DNA from: Microbacteriaceae bacterium VKM Ac-2854
GTDB taxonomy: Bacteria; Actinomycetota; Actinomycetes; Actinomycetales; Microbacteriaceae
DNA: 64,000 nucleotides
Reading direction: 5' to 3'
Assembly (NCBI GenBank): GCA_013205085.1
Contig: JABMLH010000003.1
Coordinates: 496,001 to 560,000 of the forward strand
The notes under the pieces are model-generated. The model ran no database searches. It was not told where the DNA came from and saw only the letters and a list, made by a program, of their open reading frames with translations. Position 1 is the first letter of the stretch. Every line of letters starts with the position of its first letter. The position numbers and the translations under genes are program-made. Of this stretch, positions 17,116-26,277 are shown piece by piece.

Positions 17116-18615
17116 ATGGAACCTCTCATCGACACGATCTGGCGGATCGCGAGCACCCAGCTCGACACCCCGCTCCCGGCAGGCGCGGCATCGCTTCCCG
17201 GGCTGGGCGATGAGGACGCGCTTCGGTTGGTGGAGGTGCTCGGTCGGATCGGGAAGGCGCACGGGGTCGCGTCCGCGGCGGTGTGTGCGGAGATCGCGCG
17301 GCGGTCGATGCCGGAGTTGGGGGCGGAGTCGTTGGCGAAGCGGTCGGGTGCGAAGGATGCGGTCGAGCTGATCGCGGGGATGACCGGGGCGTCCAAGCGG
17401 GAGACGGCGGGAGCGATCGAGGTGGGGACGCTACTGGCCGTGACGCCGAGTCGGCCGGCTCTCTCGGATCCCCTGGGCGAGGCCTGCCGCGGGGGCGCGT
17501 TCTGCGCGTGCGCGTCGGGATGGAACGCCGCGATGTCCCGGTTCGTGGAGAGCGGACTGCTCTCCGCCGCGGGCGCTGCGGCGATCATCCGCGGGATCGG
17601 GGCGCCGACCCGGGACGTCACCGGGCACGCGCTGGCCGGGGCGATCCGCGATCTGCTGGTTCAGGTTCGCGACCGCGGGGCGATGACGCCGGAGGTGCTG
17701 CTGAAGGAGGCGAAGTACCGCCGTGACGGACTCGACCGCAGCCTCGTGCTCTCGCGTGAACGGCGTAACCTCGCCCGCCGCTCGCTGAGCATCGGACCCG
17801 CGGAGGACAGGATGCACCGGGTGTCCGGGTTCCTGACGGCGGATGTGGCGGAGAATCTGCGCACCCTCTGCGACGGCGTCGTCGCGGCGTTGCTGCGCCA
17901 GCCGCGGTTCACGGACGGTGACACCGCGGTCGAGGATGCGCCGACGGTGCCGCAGCTGTGGCACGACGCGCTCGGAGCTGCGCTCCGTGTCGCGGTCACC
18001 ACGGACAAGGATGCTCTGCCTCATCAGGGTGCTCCGGTCGCGGTGATCATTCGCGCCACCGAACTGCACCCCGCCGATGAGAGCGGGGCCACCCTCGACG
18101 AGGAGGACTTCGACGCTCTCAACGAGACCGCGGCCGACGCCGCCGACGACGGACTCGGGGTGCTCGGCACCTCCCGCGACGTCGTGTCCGCCGCGTTCGT
18201 GCGCACCACCGCGTGCGCGGACGGGATCGCGCCGATCACGATGACTGATGAGGGTGTGGTGTTGAACCTGGGTCGCACGCAGCGGCTGTTCTCGAAGAAG
18301 CAGCGCATCGCGCTGGTATCGCGGGATGGCGGTTGCCGTTGGCTCGGCTGCGACCGACCCGCGTCGTGGTGCGACGCGCATCACCTCAATGAGTGGCAGC
18401 GCAACGGCGGCAACACCGACGTCCCCGACGGGATCCTGCTCTGCCGAGCCCACCACCTGCTCTTACACAACCAGCACTGGCGGATCACCCGGAAAGGCTC
18501 CCGGTACTACCTGTACCGGCCACGAGAACATCACCCGGAAAGGAGGCTCACCGAACTCCCCAGCAAGAACCCGCTCCACGAATCCATCCCGCAACGTGAC
18601 AGACCCACCGGCTGA
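17116..18615 (+). CDS. HNH endonuclease with DUF222 (13E12 repeat family)
   Basis: The protein of about 499 residues has an N-terminal DUF222 region and a C-terminal HNH domain. The HNH core is C-R-W-L-G-C, then W-C-D-A-H-H (His422, His423), then Asn in GGNTDV and LLCRAHH. Cysteines before and after suggest a structural zinc. Such genes are multicopy in Microbacteriaceae and are thought to be selfish or repeat-associated; their target is unknown. The ATG at 17116 is used. An in-frame TTG at 17080 is possible but sits in a TGCTCG/CGAGCA inverted repeat. A degraded acetyltransferase lies directly downstream, consistent with insertion and decay at this locus. Confidence 0.9.
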   Translation: MEPLIDTIWRIASTQLDTPLPAGAASLPGLGDEDALRLVEVLGRIGKAHGVASAAVCAEIARRSMPELGAESLAKRSGAKDAVELIAGMTGASKRETAGAIEVGTLLAVTPSRPALSDPLGEACRGGAFCACASGWNAAMSRFVESGLLSAAGAAAIIRGIGAPTRDVTGHALAGAIRDLLVQVRDRGAMTPEVLLKEAKYRRDGLDRSLVLSRERRNLARRSLSIGPAEDRMHRVSGFLTADVAENLRTLCDGVVAALLRQPRFTDGDTAVEDAPTVPQLWHDALGAALRVAVTTDKDALPHQGAPVAVIIRATELHPADESGATLDEEDFDALNETAADAADDGLGVLGTSRDVVSAAFVRTTACADGIAPITMTDEGVVLNLGRTQRLFSKKQRIALVSRDGGCRWLGCDRPASWCDAHHLNEWQRNGGNTDVPDGILLCRAHHLLLHNQHWRITRKGSRYYLYRPREHHPERRLTELPSKNPLHESIPQRDRPTG

Positions 18616-18669
18616 CCAGCCGCACAGAACCCGCTCATCCCGAGCCCGCACCTTGACAACTCCACAGCG

Positions 18670-19025
18670 TTAGTCCGACAGCGTTCGTTCCTCGACGTTC
18701 GTCCGACGATGCTCGTCCGACGATGTCCGTTCGGCGTCGTCGGCTCGATGGCCTCGCATCGGCCGCTCCCCGCGCAGGATCGAGTACAGAAGCTGGTCAT
18801 GCCAGGCGCCTGCGCGCCATTGCGCTCGCCGGAGCCTGCCTTCGAGTGAGAGAAGGTGTTGGCCGAACCGCCGAGCAGGCCCCGCTCGTCGAGGTCACGG
18901 CGCACGGCGCGGTAGTCGAAGATTCCGAACCCCTGGAACTCGCTGGCACCGGATTCCGAGGAGAACCCCGCCTCGAAGAGGTCGATGTCGGTGTGTCGCA
19001 CCGGGCGCAGGATGAGGTCGATCAT
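18670..19025 (-). pseudogene. GNAT acetyltransferase remnant, internally deleted and frameshifted
   Basis: An ATG at 19025 opens a frame that reads LRPVRHTDIDLFEAGFSS and continues to LLGGSANTFS, a normal RimJ/RimL-type acetyltransferase N-terminus. Around 18845-18860 the homology jumps to another frame reading LEGRLRRAQWRAGAWHDQ then LLYSILRGE, the canonical GNAT C-terminus, which ends at the TAA at 18670-18672. The acetyl-CoA-binding middle (about 90 residues) is missing. The first frame does not stop at the junction, but its continuation is unrelated in sequence. This indicates a deletion plus frameshift. It is next to the 13E12 endonuclease gene. Confidence 0.75.
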
Positions 19026-19057
19026 CGCTCAATCCTCGCGCACGACCGGGAAAGCTG

Positions 19058-19867
19058 TCAGCGTCCGGGGGACGCCTTGTCGAGCCCCGCGGCGAAGCCG
19101 TCCGCGTAGCCTTCGGCGTGCGCTTCGGCCGAGCCGAGCCGGAACATGTCGTCCGGTCCCGTCCGCGTCAGGGTGCGCGCCCCGGGGGCATCCACCATCT
19201 CGGTCACGAACCGGCCGAGGCCGCGGACGACGGCGACGGGGCGTCCGCTGCTCTTGCCCTTGACGAGGTCACCGAGCGCGGCGATCTCGTCGCCGACGGC
19301 GGCCATGGTGACGCCGAGGGTGCGACCGTGCGCATCGCTCGATCCGCGCAGGTCGTCGACGACGAGGATGCCGGCAGCCCCGATGGCGGCATCGGTCTGC
19401 CCGATCCGCCACGGTCGACCGAGGGTGTCGCTGATCACGATGCCGACGACAACGCCGAGCTCGGAGCGGAGTCCGGCGCAGAGCGCGCGGGCGGACGCAT
19501 CCGGGTCGACGGGCAGAAGCAGAACGGTTCCCTCGGCCACGTTGCTGGCGTCGACCCCCGCGGCGGCGGCGACGATGCCCAATCGGTTCTCGACGATGCG
19601 GGTCACCCCGTGGGCGTGCTCGCGACTGGCGACGACGCGAACGGTCTCGGCCGTGATCGCATCGTCACGGTGATCCGCCGCGACGACGCGTCCCTCGGCC
19701 TTCGACACGATCTTGCTCGTGACGACGAGGATGTCGCCGTCGACGGGCCGGTCTTCCGGTTCGGAGGACGCGATCGCAGCCAGGATCAGTTCGAGCAGGC
19801 TGTCGCCGGGCGCCACTTCTGGAACGCCGTCGAGAGCCCAGGCCTGGACGCGTTCGCGCAGGGCCAG
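19058..19867 (-). CDS. cofE: Coenzyme F420-0:L-glutamate ligase (CofE/FbiB N-domain type)
   Basis: The protein has about 269 residues with the CofE family sequences [32 protein letters not shown] and [15 protein letters not shown]. This GTP-dependent ligase adds glutamates to F420-0. The family N-terminal strand is encoded before the first GTG (19816) as [16 protein letters not shown]. The only in-frame start consistent with it is a CTG at 19867, eight bases after AGGAGG and directly after the coaD stop; a GTG start at 19816 would truncate the fold. No other F420 genes are present nearby, so F420 synthesis must be encoded elsewhere. Confidence 0.8.
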   Translation of the reverse strand: MALRERVQAWALDGVPEVAPGDSLLELILAAIASSEPEDRPVDGDILVVTSKIVSKAEGRVVAADHRDDAITAETVRVVASREHAHGVTRIVENRLGIVAAAAGVDASNVAEGTVLLLPVDPDASARALCAGLRSELGVVVGIVISDTLGRPWRIGQTDAAIGAAGILVVDDLRGSSDAHGRTLGVTMAAVGDEIAALGDLVKGKSSGRPVAVVRGLGRFVTEMVDAPGARTLTRTGPDDMFRLGSAEAHAEGYADGFAAGLDKASPGR

Positions 19868-19870
19868 GGC

Positions 19871-20353
19871 TCAGCCCTCCTGAAGGAAGCGGGCGACGAC
19901 CGGAGGCACGTACGGCGAGATGTCCCCGCCGAGGCCGGCCACCTGGCGCACGAGCGAGCTGGAGACGTGGGCGTGCGCGGGCTCTGGGAGCAGGAACACC
20001 GTCTCGACCTGGGCGAGGTTGCGGTTCACGATCGCCATGGGCGTCTCGTAGGCGACGTCGACCTGGGAGCGGATGCCCTTGACCAGGATGGAGGCGCCGA
20101 CGTCGGTGCAGTAGTCGACGAGCAGGCCCATGCTCCACGAGGCGACGACGATGTTGCCGCCGATGCCGGCATCCGCGACGGCCTTCTCGATCAGGGAGAC
20201 GCGCTGGGCGATGGGCAGGAGGGCGTTCTTGCCGGGGTTGTGCACCACAACGACGTGCAGTTCGTCGACGAGGTGACTCGCCCGCTCGATCACGTCCAGA
20301 TGGCCGAGCGTGACGGGGTCGAACGATCCGGGGACGACGGCGATCCTGCGCAT
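19871..20353 (-). CDS. coaD: Phosphopantetheine adenylyltransferase
   Basis: The 160-residue protein has the nucleotidyltransferase signature [15 protein letters not shown] at its N-terminus (TxGH motif) and the phosphate-binding [11 protein letters not shown] near the C-terminus. This is exactly CoaD length and order. It catalyses the penultimate step of coenzyme A synthesis, making dephospho-CoA from pantetheine phosphate. The ATG at 20353 lies seven bases after a TAGGCT -10 box, so it is probably leaderless even though recG lies upstream on the same strand. The cofE gene follows immediately. Confidence 0.97.
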   Translation of the reverse strand: MRRIAVVPGSFDPVTLGHLDVIERASHLVDELHVVVVHNPGKNALLPIAQRVSLIEKAVADAGIGGNIVVASWSMGLLVDYCTDVGASILVKGIRSQVDVAYETPMAIVNRNLAQVETVFLLPEPAHAHVSSSLVRQVAGLGGDISPYVPPVVARFLQEG

Positions 20354-20360
20354 ACGGTTC

Positions 20361-20366
20361 AGCCTA
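20361..20366 (-). promoter_or_regulatory. -10 box TAGGCT for a leaderless coaD transcript
   Basis: TAGGCT on the minus strand is followed by GAACCGT and the coaD ATG, a seven-base gap. It lies in the 85-base gap after recG. Confidence 0.55.
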
Positions 20367-20438
20367 GGACACCTGGCGAGGGGCCCTGCAGCAGGTGCCG
20401 GCGAGGCTGCGTCGTCTGCTGGAGGTCCGTCGACCGGT

Positions 20439-22679
20439 TCAGGACTTGGCGAGGAACTCGCGGTCGCGCTCCTGCACCCGGCGCCCGAGGGCGGCTCGCA
20501 GGCGCGGATACGCGGCGAGCTGCGGGTCCTCGTCGACGAGGACGGAGGCGATCGCGCGGGCCTCGGCGATGAGATCGGCGTCCTGCACGACGCGCAGGAG
20601 CCGCAACGAGGATTGACCGCCGGACTGCGACAGCCCGAGCACGTCACCCTCTCGACGCAACTCGAGGTCGATCTGGGCCAGTTCGAAGCCGTCGAGGGTC
20701 TCGGCCACCGCATCCACGCGCTGTCGAGCGATGGTGCCGTGCTGCGCGGCCGTCACGAAGAGGCAGACGCCCGCCACACCGCCACGCCCGATCCGTCCAC
20801 GGAGCTGGTGCAGTTGGGAGACGCCGAAGCGCTCCGCGTCCATGATGATCATCATCGAGGCGTTGGGCACGTCGACGCCGACCTCGATCACGGTGGTCGA
20901 GACGAGGATGTCGATCTCGCCGCGCGAGAAGGCGCGCATGGTGGCGTCCTTCTCGTCCGAGCTCATCCGCCCGTGCAGCACGGCGGAGCGGTACCGCTTC
21001 AGCTGCGGGTGGGCGCGCACGCCCTCGATGGTCGCGGCGACGGTGGTCAGCGGCGCGGCCGTGGGTGCGGCGTCGTCGGCGGGTGGGACCTCGGCGTCGG
21101 CGTCCTCGCCGCTCTTGTCGGTGGGCTCGATCGCCGGGCAGACGATGTAGACCTGGTGCCCCTTGTCGATCTCCTCGGCGGCACGAGCCCAGGCGCGCGC
21201 GATGAGGCCACCCGGCTCCTTGAGTCCGACGACGAAGCTGGAGATACCCGGGCGACCAGCGGGCAGCTCGCGGATGGTCGAGGTGTCCAGGTCTCCGAAC
21301 ACGGTCATCGCGACGGTGCGCGGGATGGGCGTGGCGGTGAGGACGAGCACGTGCGGCGGGGTCGCTCCCTTGCGCCGCAGCGCCTCGCGTTGATCGACGC
21401 CGAAGCGATGCTGCTCGTCGATGACGATGAGGCCGAGGTCGAAGAAGTCGACGTTGTCGCTCAGTAGGGCATGAGTGCCGACCACGATCTTCGCGTGACC
21501 GCTGACCATCCGCAGCAGGGCCGAGCGTCGAGCCGCGGTCCCCATTCCGCCCGTGAGCAGGGTGGGCACGAGTTCGGCGGAGAGTTCCGGCCCGAGAGTG
21601 CTGACGATGGAGCGCAGGTGCTGTGCGGCGAGCACCTCGGTGGGCGCGAGCAGGGCCGCCTGGCCGCCGCTCTCGGCCACGGTGAGCATCGCGCGCAGGG
21701 CGACGAGGGTCTTACCGGAACCGACCTCGCCCTGAACGAGCCGGCTCATCGGCGAGCTGCCGGCGAGGTCGGCGGCGATCTCGCCGCCGACGGTGCGCTG
21801 ATCGCCGGTCAGGGTGAACCTCAGGGCGGCGTCGAAACGCGCGAGGAGGCCGCCGGGCGCGGCGACGCGCTGGGTCGAACGTGCGCTGCGCAGTTCGGCG
21901 CGGCGCTCGAGCAGTGCGAGCTGCAGCAGGAACGCCTCGTGGAACTTCAGCGTCTCCTTCGCTTCGGTCTCCTCGCCCTCTCGGGTCGGTCGGTGGATGA
22001 GCTCCAAGGCGTCGCCCAGTGGCATCAGCGAACGGCGGTCGCGAATGGGCCCGGGCATCGGATCCTGCACGTCTGCGAGCCCGTCGAGGACGACCCCCAT
22101 CGCGGCCTGGATCTGCCAGCTCGCGATCGTATTGGTCGCGGGGTAGATCGGGATCGGTCGCTCGGCCCAGTCCTTCGCGAGGGCGGCGCCGTCACTCGGC
22201 GTGCCGGATGCATCCGCTTCCGCTTCGGCCTCGTCGAACAGCTTGTACGTCGGATGCGACAGCTGCAGGGTGTCGCGGAACGAGGACACCTTGCCCGCGA
22301 AGATGCCGCGGGCGCCCCGGAAGAGCTTCGTGGCGTGCCAGCGCTGATTGAAGAAGGTCAGCGACAGCCGGCCGGTGCCGTCGGAGATGATGACTTCGAG
22401 GATGCTCCCCCGCCGCGCCTTCATCGTGCGCTCCGAGACCGAGAGCACCTCGGCGACGATCGTGACGTCCTCGCCGATCGGCAGGTGGGCGAGTTCGGTC
22501 AGCTCGCCGCGGCGCGCGTAACGGCGCGGATAGTGCCCGAGGAACTCGCCGACGGTCTCGTAGCCGAAGGCCTTGGTGATCACGGTCGCGGTGCGTGCGC
22601 CGATGATCGGCCCGAGCTTGGCGTCGAGCGGATCCGCGCGCGCGGGTTCCCGACCGGGGCTCTGGGGTGCGGGTGTCAC
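20439..22679 (-). CDS. recG: ATP-dependent DNA helicase RecG
   Basis: The protein of 746 residues has the RecG layout. An N-terminal wedge/OB region ([20 protein letters not shown]) precedes a superfamily 2 helicase core with Walker [16 protein letters not shown] (DExH box), TATPIPRT and a C-terminal [12 protein letters not shown] motif VI region. It remodels stalled replication forks and Holliday junctions. The insertion rich in Asp, Glu and Ala between helicase motifs ([19 protein letters not shown]) is longer than in Escherichia coli and is common in actinobacteria. The GTG start follows TATGAT by six bases, suggesting a leaderless mRNA. Confidence 0.97.
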   Translation of the reverse strand: MTPAPQSPGREPARADPLDAKLGPIIGARTATVITKAFGYETVGEFLGHYPRRYARRGELTELAHLPIGEDVTIVAEVLSVSERTMKARRGSILEVIISDGTGRLSLTFFNQRWHATKLFRGARGIFAGKVSSFRDTLQLSHPTYKLFDEAEAEADASGTPSDGAALAKDWAERPIPIYPATNTIASWQIQAAMGVVLDGLADVQDPMPGPIRDRRSLMPLGDALELIHRPTREGEETEAKETLKFHEAFLLQLALLERRAELRSARSTQRVAAPGGLLARFDAALRFTLTGDQRTVGGEIAADLAGSSPMSRLVQGEVGSGKTLVALRAMLTVAESGGQAALLAPTEVLAAQHLRSIVSTLGPELSAELVPTLLTGGMGTAARRSALLRMVSGHAKIVVGTHALLSDNVDFFDLGLIVIDEQHRFGVDQREALRRKGATPPHVLVLTATPIPRTVAMTVFGDLDTSTIRELPAGRPGISSFVVGLKEPGGLIARAWARAAEEIDKGHQVYIVCPAIEPTDKSGEDADAEVPPADDAAPTAAPLTTVAATIEGVRAHPQLKRYRSAVLHGRMSSDEKDATMRAFSRGEIDILVSTTVIEVGVDVPNASMMIIMDAERFGVSQLHQLRGRIGRGGVAGVCLFVTAAQHGTIARQRVDAVAETLDGFELAQIDLELRREGDVLGLSQSGGQSSLRLLRVVQDADLIAEARAIASVLVDEDPQLAAYPRLRAALGRRVQERDREFLAKS

Positions 22680-22685
22680 CTAGCG

Positions 22686-22691
22686 ATCATA
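22686..22691 (-). promoter_or_regulatory. -10 box TATGAT for a leaderless recG transcript
   Basis: TATGAT on the minus strand is followed by CGCTAG and the recG GTG. It overlaps the last codons and stop of the upstream transglutaminase gene, so recG is transcribed from inside the 3' end of that gene. Confidence 0.65.
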
Positions 22692-24972
22692 ATTCGACGC
22701 TCCGACGTCGACCGGCTCCGGTGGCGACGGAACGAGGCAGCACGGCGGCGAGGATGCGTTCGCCGGGGTTCGCGGAGCCGCGCAGCGCGGCGACGAGCGG
22801 TTCGATCCGGATCCAGGCGAATCCGGTCTTCGCGGTCCCGTGCGCCGGCGCGGCGGCGTAGCGCTCGCGTTCGACCGCCGCTCGCAGTGCGGCGAGTTCG
22901 CCGAGCGGCACCGGGCCGATCCGGCGGGCCATCGCGGCGGCGAGTTCGCCCTCGATCACGCGCGGCGAGTCGCCATCGTCGATCACGACTCCGAGATCGC
23001 GCGCGGAGGCGAGCAACTCGGCCCAGGTCGACTCGACCGCGCCGTCCTGCGCGCGCCGGCGCCGTCGAACACGCTGGATGAACCGCAGCACCGCCGGAAT
23101 GAGGAGCAGGAGAACGGATAGGAGCCACAGCTGCGGCGCCGCTCCCCCGTCGCCGGTGCCGGTCGCCGCGGCGGCGGTCGTCGCCGAGGTCGCGGTGGGA
23201 GTCGGGGTGACACCCGCTTCCGGAGCGGCCGATTCCTCCGTCGACGAACTGGCCTGATCAGACGGGGTGGTTCCCGGAGCGGCGGAGTCGGTCGACGGCA
23301 GGGTGTAGCCGGCCGGGGTGCCGCGACTCGGTGTCGGCTCGAACGGCAGCCAGCCGACGCCCGCGAAGTACAGCTCGGGCCACGCGTGCAGGTCGGAGGA
23401 CGAGACGCGGAAGTTCGAGGTCTCGCCGTCGCCGGACGAGGTAAAGGTGCCGGGCTGGTAGCCGATGGCCAGGCGGGCCGGAATGCCCTGTTCCCGCGCC
23501 ATCACGGCCATCGCGGAGGCGAAGTGCACGCAGTAGCCGGCCTTCACCTCGAGGAAGTCCGCGAGCACGCCGACGCCGTCGCCGTCGTAGCCCTCCTCGG
23601 CCGGCGTGTCCTCGGAGTACGTGAACTCCGAGCTCCGGAAGTAGGCCTGCAGCGCGCGAGCGCGATCGTAGGGCGTGTCGGCGCCGGCCGTGACCTGATC
23701 GGCGGTCTGGGTGACGATCTCCGGTACGTCGTCCGGAAGGGCAAGATACCGCTCGAAGCCGTCGCCGACGGCGTCGCTCGCGGCGAGTTGTTCGTCCGTC
23801 GGGTCCGGAATCAGGGCATCGGCCACGTAGCTGTCGCCCTGTCGGGTGGTGCCGGAACCGCTGACGGCACCGTCCTCGACGGAGGACTCCCACGAGCCGG
23901 AGAGCCCGTCGACGGATCGCAGCGGATAGGGCACGGGCAACCAGCGGCTGCGGAGGGTGAGAATGTCCACGGCGACCGACTCCTCGGTGCGGGCGACGTC
24001 GTCGCCGAGGCCCTCCGGCGCCGCGATCGCGTCCAGGCCGACGCTCTCGCCGCTACCCGGGTCGCTGGGCGCCCAGTTCTGGCCGTCGAAGTCGGCGATG
24101 GCGAGCACCCGGAGGTACACCGGGTCCTGCGCCGCGGTGGCGTACTCGAGGACGGTGACCGCGTTCGGGCGGCGGAGGTCGTTCCCGAGGGCGACGACGG
24201 GATCGATGGAACCGTTGAAGAGGGTTCCGGAGACGCCGGAGGAGAAGGGCGTGCGCACGTAACCGGGCGCTGCGCCGGCGAGTCCGGCGGAAACGGCGAC
24301 GACCGCCGCCACCGCGACGAGGGCGGGGAGCGGGGCGGAACGGGGTCGACGCTGGCCCGCGTGCCGCAGCGCGGATCCGGCTGCGAGCACGCCGGCGTAG
24401 GCCACCGAGGTCACGATCAGCGAGAGCCAGGACACGTCGCTCGGGTCGATCGCGACCGGTACGCCGAGCAGCGCGAGGAAGAGCACACCGGTCGCGGCGG
24501 GAACGCGCACGGTGAAGGCGAAGAGATCGGCGATCCACGTCAGGGCGATGGCGCCACCGACGAGCAGGAAGGCGATGCCGGTGTCGGCGACGGCGGGAAG
24601 CCCCTGCTGGGCGATCGACGCGAAGCCGTCTTCCATCACGGCCGTCGCCTCGGCGAAGGAACCCGGAGTCGGCAGCACCAGCAGCAACGACGATCGCGGC
24701 AGGTAGAGGAAGGTGATCGCCGCGACCGCCGTCGTCAGGCCGAGGACCGGCGGAACCACCGGATGCGCGCGCAGACTCCGCGCGAGAGCCGGGACCGCCA
24801 GCACGATCGCGGCCGCGACGGCGGCCGTGACCAACCAGTCGATGCCGACCAGCAGCCGCCCGACGCCGGAGATCGCGCCGACCGACGCGAACCACAGGGC
24901 GATCGACAACGGCCAGGATCCGGCCCGAGGATCGCCGTCGCGGTGCGTCGCGGGCGCTGTCGCGGCGCTCAC
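22687..24972 (-). CDS. TgpA-like membrane transglutaminase-domain protein
   Basis: The protein of about 761 residues has roughly five to six N-terminal membrane segments, an extracellular transglutaminase-like domain, another membrane segment near residue 635 and a cytoplasmic C-terminal part. The papain-like catalytic pair is Cys481 in VKAGYCVHFASAM and His529 in DLHAWPELYF; the third position reads FEPTP, with Glu where Asp is common. The GTG start at 24972 overlaps the DUF58 stop as GTGA. The moxR-DUF58-tgpA order is a widespread conserved cluster proposed to act in envelope protein maturation. Its substrate is unknown. Confidence 0.9.
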   Translation of the reverse strand: MSAATAPATHRDGDPRAGSWPLSIALWFASVGAISGVGRLLVGIDWLVTAAVAAAIVLAVPALARSLRAHPVVPPVLGLTTAVAAITFLYLPRSSLLLVLPTPGSFAEATAVMEDGFASIAQQGLPAVADTGIAFLLVGGAIALTWIADLFAFTVRVPAATGVLFLALLGVPVAIDPSDVSWLSLIVTSVAYAGVLAAGSALRHAGQRRPRSAPLPALVAVAAVVAVSAGLAGAAPGYVRTPFSSGVSGTLFNGSIDPVVALGNDLRRPNAVTVLEYATAAQDPVYLRVLAIADFDGQNWAPSDPGSGESVGLDAIAAPEGLGDDVARTEESVAVDILTLRSRWLPVPYPLRSVDGLSGSWESSVEDGAVSGSGTTRQGDSYVADALIPDPTDEQLAASDAVGDGFERYLALPDDVPEIVTQTADQVTAGADTPYDRARALQAYFRSSEFTYSEDTPAEEGYDGDGVGVLADFLEVKAGYCVHFASAMAVMAREQGIPARLAIGYQPGTFTSSGDGETSNFRVSSSDLHAWPELYFAGVGWLPFEPTPSRGTPAGYTLPSTDSAAPGTTPSDQASSSTEESAAPEAGVTPTPTATSATTAAAATGTGDGGAAPQLWLLSVLLLLIPAVLRFIQRVRRRRRAQDGAVESTWAELLASARDLGVVIDDGDSPRVIEGELAAAMARRIGPVPLGELAALRAAVERERYAAAPAHGTAKTGFAWIRIEPLVAALRGSANPGERILAAVLPRSVATGAGRRRSVEL

Positions 24973-26276
24973 GCGATCATCCGCATCGACAAGGCGGTGG
25001 ACCAGGCCTCGTCGATCGGGGTCTCGGCGCCGACGACGACGGTGTACCAACCGCGCGCGGCCAGGGCCTCGCTCGCGGCCGATCGGCTGCCCTGGTCACC
25101 GACGATGAAGGCGATCGCGGGGCGCGCGACTCCCGCCAACACGCCGAGGGCGTCGATGTCGCGTTCGCTCAGGTGTGCGAGCACCGCGATCACCGGGCGG
25201 TTGCCGCCGGCATCGCGCACCTCCTCGGCGATCCGCGCCGGGGCGTCGCCCTCGAAGCCGGAGCCGAGCGGTTGGACCCGGGCGAGGTGCAGCAGCACGT
25301 CGTGTGCGAACTCGATCTCGTCGCTCGCGTGGCCGCCCACGGGTTCGGCGGCCGCGGTCTCGACGAGGTGCGCCTCGAATCCGCGCTCGATCAAGTGCAC
25401 CGACAGGGACGCGGCCATCGAGACCGCCCACTCGAACGCCGCGTCCGGGTCGGCGCCCTCATAGCGATCGGCGCGCGTCTCCAGCAGCACCCAGGCGTGC
25501 GGATCCGTGTTCTGTTCGTCCTGGCGGACTTTGAGGTCTCCCGTGCGCGCACTGGCGCGCCAGTGCACCCGGCGCATGGCATCGCCGGCACGGTAGTCCC
25601 GCGGGATCACGTCGTCGGCCCCTGCTCCGGCAGTCGGGTGCGCGACGGGGCTGGTGCCGCCGACACCGTAGGCGTCGAGCACGTCGCTCTCCAGGGCGAC
25701 GGTGCGCGGTGTGACGACGAAGGGTTGGGCGTCGCCGACTTGCACCACGCGGGTGGCCAAGCCGAAGGCCTCGGTCCTGCTGATCCGCAGGGGGCCGAGC
25801 CGGTGCACACCGCGTCGGCGCGCGGACAGGTGGTAGCGCGCGCGGATCCGACTACCGGTGGCCCCGGACGCGCCGAGCCAGGGCACGTGGAAGCGTCCTT
25901 CCGCCATCGCGTGCACCGTCGATCCGTCGGCCTCCACCCGCCCGAGCGCGTCCTCCGCCAACAGCTCGCTCCCCAGGGCCGGGCCGCGGTTCTGCAGGCC
26001 GACCGCCACCACGACCACGTCGCCCACCGCGACCACCCGCGGATCGAAGCTGCGCTGCACGTACAGCCGGATCGGCGCGAGCAGAAGGGTCACCGCGGCG
26101 CCGAGGGGCAGCCCGATCAGTACCAGCGCGATGAAGAGCAGTTCGCGCACCTGCGTCGCCGGGGCCGCGAGCAGGGCGACGAGGCCGACCGCGACCATCC
26201 CCCAGCCCCGCCCGGTCAGCGCGACACCGCGGACCCGCAGTCGGCCCGACCTGCGCGGTCGGCGCGCACCGGTCAC
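24969..26276 (-). CDS. DUF58 domain-containing protein
   Basis: The 435-residue protein has a two-segment membrane hairpin near residues 25-70, then a soluble region containing the DUF58 hallmark DVIPRDYRAGDAMRRVHWRA and RTGDLKVRQDEQ. The C-terminal part resembles a von Willebrand A-like fold. The GTG at 26276 starts one base after the MoxR stop, so the genes are translationally coupled. It is the middle gene of the moxR-DUF58-transglutaminase cluster and probably a partner of the MoxR ATPase; the molecular role is not established. Confidence 0.92.
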   Translation of the reverse strand: MTGARRPRRSGRLRVRGVALTGRGWGMVAVGLVALLAAPATQVRELLFIALVLIGLPLGAAVTLLLAPIRLYVQRSFDPRVVAVGDVVVVAVGLQNRGPALGSELLAEDALGRVEADGSTVHAMAEGRFHVPWLGASGATGSRIRARYHLSARRRGVHRLGPLRISRTEAFGLATRVVQVGDAQPFVVTPRTVALESDVLDAYGVGGTSPVAHPTAGAGADDVIPRDYRAGDAMRRVHWRASARTGDLKVRQDEQNTDPHAWVLLETRADRYEGADPDAAFEWAVSMAASLSVHLIERGFEAHLVETAAAEPVGGHASDEIEFAHDVLLHLARVQPLGSGFEGDAPARIAEEVRDAGGNRPVIAVLAHLSERDIDALGVLAGVARPAIAFIVGDQGSRSAASEALAARGWYTVVVGAETPIDEAWSTALSMRMIA

Positions 26277-26277
26277 T

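Noticed and set aside
18723-19109. Plus-strand open frame across the acetyltransferase remnant
   Set aside because: It is antisense to recognisable GNAT sequence and has no independent homology or promoter.
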